DNA of 64,000 bases from Heliocidaris erythrogramma (lineage: Eukaryota > Echinodermata > Echinoidea > Camarodonta > Echinometridae): NCBI GenBank assembly GCA_025617745.1, contig CM046853.1:37580625-37644624 (forward strand). The letters run 5' to 3'. The translations under genes were made by a program, and so were the position numbers. This document shows, in pieces, positions 50,001-62,000 of the stretch; the stretch's first letter is position 1; the number at the start of each line of letters is the position of its first letter. The notes under the pieces were generated by a model, which was not told where the DNA came from, made no database searches, and worked only from the letters and a program-made list of their open reading frames with translations.

Positions 50001-53000
50001 ACTCATCTACAAGCATCTGATATAATACGCTATTTCGCTGTGGTAAGGCATAAACCACATATTCCAATTCCCTTGGATAGTACTCTAATCTGTAGGTCTC
50101 CTGGTTACTCATCTACAAGCATCTGATATAATACGCTATTTCGCTGTGGTAAGGCATAAACCACATATTCCAATTCCCTTGGATAGTACTCATATCTGTA
50201 GGTCTCCTGGTTACTCATCTACAAGCATCTGATATAATACGCTATTTCGCTGTGGTAAGGCATAAACCACATATTCCAATACCCTTGGATAGTACTCATA
50301 TCTGTAGGTCTCCTGGTTACTCATCTACAAGCATCTGATATAATATGCTATTTCGCTGTGGTAAGGCATAAACCACATATTCCAATTCCCTTGGATAGTA
50401 CTCATATCTGTAGGTCTCCTGGTTACTCATCTACAAGCATATGCATAATATTAGTCTGGTAAAATTAATTCATCATCACAAGCATATACATAATAGTAGT
50501 CTGGTAAAATCTATTCATAACCATCATTATAATAGTAATTATAAACACAATATTTCTAGTCCACCATCGATCTATTAACTATTTTAAGGCGCTGAGGGAT
50601 ATCAAAATGAATGATTTGCATATTTTAGTGAACAAGAGAGAAAGAGAATATCTGTATATAGTTCAGAAATATATATCAACAACAATGCTGTGATTTGACG
50701 TATTGTAGGGTCTGATGGCAGCGGAGTAGAGTTAAAAAGGTTCTGTGGGAACTCTGCTCCATCTCCCTACTTCATCCCATTTCAAACAACCTTCCTGAGA
50801 TTCAGAACTGATAGCAGTGTGGTCGGAGAAGGATTCAGAATGCAATACCAGGCTTCAGGTCAGTAAATCTAACATTTTATTCTCCTTGCCAAAGAATGTG
50901 AATTTTTAATCAATGTGCCGTGGGCAGCAGTCCTGCCGAAGAATATACCTGGTGTATAGATAAGTTTGGCCGATTAATTATATTCATTTCATGCACCACG
51001 CGGTACCCCGGTGTAGCGTTGTACCCCGGGGTACCACGTTGTGTAGCGCCATCTCACGTCCACTCGAGTACAACCCCAGAGTTATGAATGCAGTGCGTGT
51101 ACGTAGTCACAATGCATGTTAACAGTTGCAGTGTTATTATGCATGGTGTGCATGCACTGTATACCGCGCGCTAGCTGCTATCTAGCAGCCCTCACAATTA
51201 CAAGCGCAGTGGCTATAGGCGTTAGCTCCCGCGGCTTTAGAACTTGATTTTATTTCACTTCTTCCTAAAAAACATCACTTCATCGTTACTGTATTTTAGC
51301 TGTCAAACTTTCAAACTTAGACAATGGTGGAAGGTAATGGTGGATACGGAAATTTACTGTAAGGGAAAGGACGTAAAAGACGGAAGATTCCAAGGACCAA
51401 GAAAGTTGAAAGAGCACGATATTGTGCAATACAGAAGTTGGGGGACGAGCAGGCCGCTGATCTGTGTACATGGTAGCGGTTTTTAGGAAGGCGAGTAACG
51501 GGGGAGACAAGGAGCAGGCTGATGGTGTTATTATGACACTGCTGGCCCAATCCCTCTCTCAAATCGAAGAAATAGAAATCAATAATAGAATAATTACTCA
51601 CAACAACAAGGAATTTGAGAAAAATACATGACTTATAGGACGTTTTACAAGAACATGGGACACAATTGAATGTTGAAAAAATCACACCAAAATAATTTCC
51701 CACTTTTTGGCAACCCAGGGTACAGCCCTTAAAAAAAATTAAATAATGCAAAAAAATGGCCGATTTTTATTTGGTACCCCAGGGTACCATTTATGTCATC
51801 ATTTGTTTCTTCCTAAAAGAGAAACGGGTACATACCTTGTGAGTATTGTTCCTATGAAAATATTAGAGACAAATTTTAACTATGAAATTTAGAGTTGAAA
51901 CCCAAATTATTTTAAAATCTTGAACGACTATTTTGATATTTCTTTTTGTAAAGCTAGTTGGTATCGAAGGGTTTAAGCAGCATTATGAGTAGGCCTCCTA
52001 AGCTTACAGCACATTATTTCTATCTGAGACCATGCACCGTGAATATATTTCATACTGTAAAGTTATAATCTAGTTGTGCTACATGTATACAAATATGTTC
52101 ACTACAGTATCATCTGTAATACCCAATAACACTTTAAACCCTAAAAATTGTACATATATGTACATTTTATAATGTATGCACGGTTTGTGAGTGGTTCAGA
52201 CCAGCAAAGGTTTCATGCTGCAGAGTATGTAATTGAATCACAACTGACACAACACTGAATTTTTACAATCCACAAAATTTTCTTACTCTGAAAATGCCTA
52301 CTTTTTATGCCTCCGCCCACCGAAGGTGGGTGCCGGAGGCATTATGTTTTCGGGTTGTCCGTCCGTCCGTCCGTCCGTCCGTCCGTCCGTCCGTCCGTCC
52401 GTCCGTGTGTCCGTGCGTCCGTCCGTCCCACTTCTCGTTACCGCGATATCTGAAGAATCATTTGAGGTAGGAACCTCAAACTTGGTACTAGTATGTATCC
52501 CCATACGAAGATGAACTGATTAGATTTTGGGGTAAATAGGTCAAAGGTCAGAGGTCACAGAGGTCAATTTACATGAAATTACATAAAAATTCTTGGTTTT
52601 TAGCACCGTTACCACGATATCTCAAGAACTGTTTGAGATAAGAACTTCAAACTTGGTACTAGTATGTTTCCCTATATGAAGATGAACTGATTAGATTTTG
52701 GGGTAAGGAGGTCAAAGGTCAGTGGTCACAGAGGTCAATTTACATGAAATTACATAAAAATTCTTGGTTTTTAGCACCGTTACCACGATATCTCAAGAAC
52801 TGTTTGAGGTAAGAACTTCAAACTTGGTACTAGTATGTTTCCCTATATGAAGATGAACTGATTAGATTTTGGGGTAAGGAGGTCAAAGGTCAGAGGTCAC
52901 AGAGGTCAATTTACATGAAATTACATGAAATTCTTGGTTTTTAGTACCGTTACCGCGATATCTCAAGAACTGTCTGAGGTGAGAACTTCAAACTTGGTAC

Positions 53001-56000
53001 CAGTATGTATCCCCATACGAAGATGAACTGATTAGATTTTGGGGTAAATAGGTCAAAGGTCAGAGGTCACAGAGGTCAATTTACATGAAATTACATAAAA
53101 ATTCTTGGTTTTTAGCACCGTTACCACGATATCTCAAGAACTGTTTGAGATAAGAACTTCAAACTTGGTACTAGTATGTTTCCCTATATGAAGATGAACT
53201 GATTAGATTTTGGGGTAAGGAGGTCAAAGGTCAGTGGTCACAGAGGTCAATTTACATGAAATTACATAAAAATTCTTGGTTTTTAGCACCGTTACCACGA
53301 TATCTCAAGAACTGTTTGAGGTAAGAACTTCAAACTTGGTACTAGTATGTTTCCCTATATGAAGATGAACTGATTAGATTTTGGGGTAAGGAGGTCAAAG
53401 GTCAGAGGTCACAGAGGTCAATTTACATGAAATTACATGAAATTCTTGGTTTTTAGTACCGTTACCGCGATATCTCAAGAACTGTCTGAGGTGAGAACTT
53501 CAAACTTGGTACCAGTATGTATCCCCATAGAAAGATGAACTGATTAGATTTTGGGGTAAGTAGGTCAAAGGTCAGAGGTCACAGAGGTCAATTTACATGA
53601 AATTACATAAAAATTCTTGGTTTTTAGCACCGTTACCACGATATCTCAAGAACTGTTTGAGATAAGAACTTCAAACTTGGTACTAGTATGTTTCCCTATA
53701 TGAAGATGAACTGATTAGATTTTGGGGTAAGGAGGTCAAAGGTCAGTGGTCACAGAGGTCAATTTACATGAAATTACATAAAAATTCTTGGTTTTTAGCA
53801 CCGTTACCACGATATCTCAAGAACTGTTTGAGGTAAGAACTTCAAACTTGGTACTAGTATGTTTCCCTATATGAAGATGAACTGATTAGATTTTGGGGTA
53901 AGGAGGTCAAAGGTCAGAGGTCACAGAGGTCAATTTACATGAAATTACATGAAATTCTTGGTTTTTAGTACCGTTACCGCGATATCTCAAGAACTGTCTG
54001 AGGTGAGAACTTCAAACTTGGTACCAGTATGTATCCCCATAGAAAGATGAACTGATTAGATTTTGGGGTAAGTAGGTCAAAGGTCAGAGGTCACAGAGGT
54101 CAATTTACATAAAATTACATGAAATTATTGGTTTTTAGCCTTGTTATCAAATATTTCTAGTTTATTTATGAAATGAAATAAATTTTCAGTCTCCTGTGCA
54201 TTTTAAGTGAAAAGTTTTGTACTTTTGTTGGACCAATCCTTTTTAGAGTGTACATGTATGCCATACATTTCCAATCTGGTGATGGCGGAGGCATAAATTC
54301 CGACCGCGCGCGGTCGAAAATTCATCTAGTTTCAAAATTGCATTCGTTTGATTCGTTGCCAGGAATATGCAAGTTTGTTCAACTGATTAGATTTTGGGGT
54401 AAGTAGGTCAAAGGTCGGAGGTCACAGAGGTCAATTTACATGAAATTCTTGGTTTTTAGCACCGTTACCGCGATTTCTGAAGAACTATTTGAGGTAGGAA
54501 CCTCAAACTTGGTACTAGTATGTATCCCCATACGAAGATGAACTGATTAGATTTTGGGGTAAGTAGGTCACAGGTCAGAGGTCAATTTACATGAAATTAC
54601 ATGAAATTCTTAGTTTTTAGAACCGTTACCGCGATATCTCAAGAACTGTTTGAGGTAAGAACTTCAAACTTGGTACTAGTATGTATCCCTATACGAAGAT
54701 GAACTGATTAGATTTTGGGGTAAGGAGGTCAAAGGTCAGAGGTCACAGAGGTCATTTTACATGAAATTACATGAAATTCTTGGTTTTTAGCACCGTTACC
54801 GCGATATCTCAAGAACTATCTGAGGTGAGAACTTCAAACTTGGTACCAGTATGCATCCCCATAGAAAGATGAACTGATTAGAGTTTGGGGTAAGTAGGTC
54901 AAAGGTCAGCTTTCACAGAGGTCAATTTACATGAAATTACATGAAATTACTGGTTTTTAGCCTCGTTATCAAATATTTCGAGAACAGTTTGAGCCATCAA
55001 CTGAATTTAGGCGGAGGCATATAGGAGACGCAGTCGCATTCATCAATAGTTGAATTATCCATATCAAATGACTGAAATAGTTATCATCATTACCTATGTA
55101 GAAGTAATTCATTTGTTTGTTGTTAAATACTTGCTGGTATTTCTATGTTTGGAATTATACATAAATGTATTTTACACCTTTGCAGCACACACATGTAAAA
55201 TCAAAACTATTCCTGTTTTTCTTAGGTTGTGGTGGAATTATGACAGGTACCTCTGGTGTTATTGCCAGTCCTAACTTCCCCAACAACTATGACCATGATG
55301 ACCATTGTGCATGGAGAATAGATGCCCCGGTTGGAGAGACAATCACTGTAAGTTGGTTGGCATGAGAGCAGATATATACTTGCACTATTGATTGTCATAT
55401 TTTGTGTCTTTTATGATAACAATGAGCATAAATAGATGATTTTGTCTTCATAGGGGTACCAGATAATCTCATATTTTCAATGATATTAAAAAGTTTATTT
55501 CAACTCATTTAGATTAATAATTTCTGCCTTCAAAACCCTGTCTCTTGTTACAGTTGTTGTATCAGGAGCCTAAGGAAGCATATTGTATGAATTGAAGGTA
55601 TAAGGGTTCAGAGTGTAGGGTACATGTACCTGCAAAATGTAGCGGTACGTTAAGATGCGTCTGGAATGCAAAAAGCATGATTCTTGGTAATAGTGGTAAA
55701 TTTCCAAATGTAATTTAACATATCTGAGTGACATTTTTAGTAATTTTTAGCCAAATCAAGGTAGTAGAGCTATTTACAAGCTCTATGTCAATGATCTGAT
55801 TCTACTTCTATGTAAAACAATGATTTTCAACAATTATATACTTAAATAATTTCCTGGTACTACAAAATTTCAATATGGCACAAAAAAGAGACATGAAAAC
55901 AAAGCTTTTCGACTTGCACTCATCAGGTTATCACGCAGGTATGTAACAAATCACTCAAAATCAACTATATTATACTCGATGAACCCGGACGCAATCTGGA

Positions 56001-59000
56001 CGCCGTAATTTCAGAACAATCGCAAGGCTTGGACGAACTCCTTTTGTCTACACAACAGGGATTCGTGCGATTGAATGTAAGCGGCTTCCAGAAAGCGTAA
56101 ATGCGCCATGCTTCTGGCCCGGGACACAATTGAGAATTGATCGTTGGCATAGCTTTGTGCGCAAGCTGATTTTCAACAGTAGCATCCTGTGTGTAGAAAA
56201 CACAACGTCAACTAGCAAGGATGTACTACCCACCTCCCACTTGAGCAATGTTATTTACCAATTTCAGTGCCGGTGCGATGCCAGGTACATGTACGTGGGC
56301 CGTACTTCTTAGCGGTTGGCTGATCGCATTAAACAACACATCCCCTCGACTATTCGGAACCGTACAACCAATCAGTGCACGCAGCCCGTCCGTGCCTGCA
56401 AATCGGAAACGCATGCTAACAGACCAAAGACAGCCAAATTCAATTCAGTGATTGGTCTCCATTTGCTGAACAATCCAGCTATGCTGACGTTCAATTCTCA
56501 ATTGTGTCCCGGGCCAGAAGCACGGCGCATTTACGCTTTCTGGAAGCTGCCTACATTCAATGGCATGAACCCCTGTTGTGTAGACAAAAGGAGTTCGTCC
56601 AAGCCTTGCGATTGTTCTGTAATTACGGCGTCCGGGTTGCCGTCCGGGTTGCGTCCGGGTTCATCGAGTATAATATAGTTGATTTCGAGTGATTTGATAC
56701 ATACCTGTGTGATAACCTGATGAGTGTAGGTCGACAAGCTTCGTTATCATGTCTCTTTTTCGTGCCATATTGAAATTATATACTTCTTTTCGGAAGCATC
56801 TTAACATACTGCTAGTATCTTATGCTACACTTCTAAAATATTTTGTTATACATCCCTAAATGTGTGTTTCTACGTATTTCTCCTAGTATACCTTCAAATC
56901 CTTCGACATTGAGACCCATCCTAACTGCGGATATGATTACCTGTCCATAAGAAATGGGGGTTTCCCCAACTCGCCTCAGATCTCTGGGCAATACCCCCTC
57001 TGTGGCAGTGTGGCTCCAAGCGGCTTCACATCGTCTAGCAACCAGCTTTTCATCGTCTTCCAGACTGATGAATCAGCGTCTGCTGGAGGATTCAGGATGG
57101 AATGGACTACCGTTACTCATGGTCAGTTGAATTGGAAATGTCTTAAGGAGATTTTGAGAGCAGTATTGAATGTATTTGGAGGGACCATATGACAAATATA
57201 GAGTTGCATAGGGATATGACACCAATCTCAGTGAGGCTGAGAGAACGTTACCTCCGTTTCAGTGCTCATTTGCTGGAGGAGCAAGAGTGAAAAATTTTCA
57301 CAAATGCTCTTCTGGGAACCTTCATGGGACAAATGCACAAGGGGTCGTCCAGCAATAACTTACATAGATCAGTTGGAAAAAGACACTTGTCTACCAAGGC
57401 AGGAACACTCAAAGATCATGGAGAATAGAACTGAATGGAAAAAGTTTGTCAAATCTGTGCAAGTATGCTCAACCTGGTAGTAGTAGAGAGATTTTAGGGC
57501 TGTGGATGGATGGATGTATGGAAAATGACATGGATGAGGTGACTGATGAAAGTAGATGAATTTAAATTTTTGAAGAAGAGTAGAAGGGTCTTGCAGAAGG
57601 GTCTCATGGAAGAAAACAAGGTAGTGAAATATGATCATGATTTGTTTCGAAATCTGGGATAGCACTATATTATATAATTTATTAAATGTGCTTGCAAGAT
57701 GGAAGTCAGCCAGTGAAATAAAGATCAGTAAATATACATATTAATGTCTTTCCAGAGGAAAAAAAAAAGGATTTAATGATATCTATTAACCTATATGTAG
57801 TCATATGTCGACTGACATAGTTATATATATTTATAGAATGGTTGAAAATTGGTTAATATGAGATGTCTCTTAAATTTTTTTTAAAACTCCGAGTTGAGAA
57901 AACAACTGATGAATACATTGCAGGGTAATGAAGGGAATTTTAATGTAACATTGTCAATTTTATTCTATTGCTTCAGATAGTTCGTAATAAGCTTTTAGCA
58001 TGCTGAAAGTATTAAAGAGGCCTTGTGATAATGCAAGACATTATTATAAAATTGCTCTATTATTTTAAGCATCGTGATTGGTCAAAGTGCGTCCCATGAC
58101 ATGCAACTTTTTTTGCGCAGTCTGCACGGGAGTGCAAAAAGTGCTCAATGAAAAGTTATATTGCACACTCCAGATCCAGCGACCAACGTAGAACCTTAGA
58201 AGAGGTGTTATCTTTTCATTTTCTTGAACTAACAGAACTTTCGTAGACTCTAACGTTTCTTGTTTCGATTTTCATGTGTCGCTAATTTATAAAACAAATA
58301 ATGCACTTGACCCTGTTGTGCGAAATGTAAATGCAGTGAACGCTCAGTATCTTTAGATGGTGCGCACTGTGAACTCGCCGCAAGTGGCTCGTGCACAGAA
58401 GCGGCACCAATCTAAAGAAACCTCGTGTGCACTCCATTTACACTGCCGCACGCTGGGCCGTGTGTTATTTGTATATTGTTGATCAAAGAACCTTTGTATC
58501 AAAGAGGAAGTTCGTTTTAAAAGAAGCAGAAAAATTAGAGAACAGATCAATGAAAGTTTGCACAAAATTTGATAAAAAATAATTATTGAATCATACTTGG
58601 GGATATAATCATTGAACATGAAACAAATCTATTCTCTATCAATAACTGACAAAATGAAAATCTACAAAATTTTCTGTACAGAGCAAATGGGAGAGAAGCT
58701 TTCATGATACGTCACAGAGTTGCCAACTTGGGTTTGATTGATTACAAGATTATAAGAAAGTCATAACTTTCTTATTTCTTATCAGATTTTGCTCAAACTT
58801 TGACTAATCTATTTATCTCATTTTTTCTGCTCCTATTTGAATCAACTTCATACCAGGGTGGTTGTCCCCTTTAATTGGCCTAAGCCATTTGTCCTGTCAA
58901 TGTTTTCTAATGATATTCACTCTAAACCAGGTTGTGGAGGTAACTTCCATGGGACAACAGGCACCATTCAGACTCCCAACTACCCAAGGAGCTATGATGC

Positions 59001-62000
59001 AAACTCAGAATGTGTCTGGAGTATCTTATCAGAGGATTCAATGCATATCACTCTCAACTTTGACCTGACTTATGGCCTTGGCACTGGCGACACCATTGAG
59101 GTGAGAGAAAATTAAAACACATTGGCTTATATTCTACTAATTCAGTTAACCCATTGTTTACTGGATGTTCCCTCTGTTAAACCTATGGGAATTTTAGAGT
59201 TCAGTAGTTGATGGGTTCAAGCCAACGAGAGGTCTATGTCATGTTTAACAAAAGGAAAACTTAGCCTCCGTCTAACTTCCATTGCTAAACTGGACTTCAG
59301 ACTAAACTTAAAACCCAGCGTTGAGTTTAAATTTTTAAAGAACATGGGGCAATTTTTTAAAGGAATAATTAGGAAAGATAATGCAATGCAATTTCTGGTT
59401 TTGATCAGTCGTGTTTTGATCAAATCTGTGTCAGTTTTTGTGTATTCATATTAAAGAATTCGGAATGTACGTATTTATGAACATCTGGATGAAAATAGAT
59501 AGAAGGATTTGTGTACTTATTGGTTGGAATGAAATTGCACAGAAGTAAAACTTAATGGGGAGCTGGTTAATAGTACATGTATCATTAGGCAGGGTTTGAC
59601 ATTTACAGGGGTCTGGTACACATTGACTCCCAAGCTTTTCCTTTGGACCCCCCCCCCCCCAATTCAAATGGAGAAAGATAGACAGAGACCATGCAAAATT
59701 TGTTCAGGAACCCCTGTAAATGAATTTGCTGTGGAGCCCTGGCATAAGGTTTTGGGGATAGCAATGTCATGCACCAACCAGCTTACTAGCTGTAATATCT
59801 ACATGTATTGTCATTGTGTCAAGCCGCCCTTTTCTGTAAAACCGGAAATTTTTGCGTGCATGAAACTTTCGCAAATTTCGCGAGTGGTCGAGATTCGCAA
59901 AAGTTCCATGCCACAAAATGATCAAATCATTATTGAAACAACGTAAAATCATTGTAATTCTTGCTGCAGAATTGGCTGTCATTAACAATTTGCGAATGTT
60001 TATTTTTTTACAGTATTTTGAAATTAGACATCTATATTGAATTTGATATCTGAGACTTTGTAATGGAGAAATAGATTAATAGATTGGGGTAATGGCTATA
60101 TAAAGAAGAAAAATCTCAACATTTTGCGTACTTTGCATATTTGGATACATGGGTTATCTAGTTAATAATCTTGTTATATAACTTGATAAATTAATTATAT
60201 TCGACATTTGAAATCTATGTCTTATGTTACATTTTTTTGAACAGTTCTTTGATGGATTTGATATCCAAGCGCCCTCTTTGGGGACTTTCAGTTCCTCGTC
60301 TCCTGCCGCGCAGGTATCATCAACCAATTCTATGATGACGGTGAGGTTCCGCAGCGATGCAAGTACTCAGAGTACAGGATTCATGGCAACTTGGACTAGT
60401 GGTATGTATGCCCTAGTGGATATTGATTTGGAATAATACTTGATGTACAAGCTAGATTTCACATTTAGTTTTTTATTGAGATATACATGTATGTTGATCA
60501 TTGGTGGTGTGTGTGGGGGGGGGGGGGGGGGGGGTGCGTTGGTGTTGACCGGCAACTGCAGGCAATTTTATGAAGACACATCTTCGAACCGAGGACACAC
60601 ACGAGACCGAGGACCGTCCTCGTTTTGATTTACAGTATGTTGGCTTTATTTTTAGCTTCTAACTAGCTGTTGAAATTTTGAGCATAAATGAGCAGAGTCC
60701 ACGGTTGGGTGGTATTGAAATTTTTTGTGGGTATAATTTTTTTTTTTTTTGTTGCTTATGCACTCTATCCAACAGACGGGCACGCCCGGAAAGCATGTTA
60801 CAATTGAACAGGATTTATTTTTAGTCTTCCAGGATTATCCTCTTCAAAAACAATTGAAAAATAACTGTGAATACTTAATTACGATTAAGTCCACGGTTGA
60901 GTAATGTTGACACACAGTACTCGTTTTCCGGTGAAATGAAATGCAGCATATGTTCATAGTAATTGTGGAGGATGTTATTTCTGGAATGTACTGAACTTTT
61001 TTCATAAACTGTAAGTATATTCATATACATTCTTGAATAGTCATGTGTAATGATCAGTTTCGTGCTCGTTTGTATGAGAATGCATGAATGAAATCAGTCA
61101 TGTATTTGTGATCTAAACAATAGGACATAAGTCACAGATGTGAAGCATTATGAAAATATAATCAGTATCAAAAGGGCCATCTAAAAAGATTTCTGTTTTG
61201 GGTTTTTTTTTTTTCAAACAACTATTAGTTTCTCCTGCCACATAATGTTGAATGTGGAATGAATAAGTATAATTGATGCTCTGAAACCGAAATAATCCAT
61301 CTTTTTATTTGTTCCAATTCTAAACAGAATGTGGAGTAGAATTCACTGATGCCGGTGAAGGTATCATCCGTTCTCCTGGCTACCCAGGCACATATTACAC
61401 CAATAATCTTAACTGTAACTACAAAATAAACGTAGATGCAACTGTTCCTCTTGTCATGAATTTTGAAGATCCATTCGATATTGAAAGTAAGTTCTGTAGT
61501 TGAGCTTAAAGATGAAATTGAGTTCTGGGCTTATGATTACATTGTGAAAGAAACTGTCCCAAAGAAATTGGGAAAGGTTGATCATGTCTACATACGACTT
61601 GGTGTATACTCTCAGGTTTTGGAATCATCAAACTGATAAGAAATTGACCTGGTCTTGCTTGAAAAGGACATGTACAGCACACAGAAATGGGTCTATGGGA
61701 CTGCACACTAATGCGGCATGCATGTTTGGCCTGAACACTTCAGCTATTTCTCGGCATATATCGAATATGAGGATATTTGAAGAGTAATTGTTTTCAGGGG
61801 ACATTTCTACTATGATGTTCTTCCAGACTGACATAAAAGGAAGAAAAAAAGCTCACAAACTATTTTTCACCTTTCCCAGAACTCAACCTTCTCTTTGAAA
61901 GATAGAAATATGAGATAGAATATGATAAACTATCTTCTAATGTACAATTTTATTTAGTTATTTTATAATGTCATTTCTTTTTTGCTGACATTCTTTAATT

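Noticed and set aside
49911..50440. CRISPR-like array
   Set aside because: Units are fully repeated without variable spacers; an ordinary minisatellite.
52307..55044. Regular repeats that could be read as a centromeric satellite
   Set aside because: They have the head and tail of a dispersed element also found at 6.5 and 11.7 kb, within an intron of a gene.
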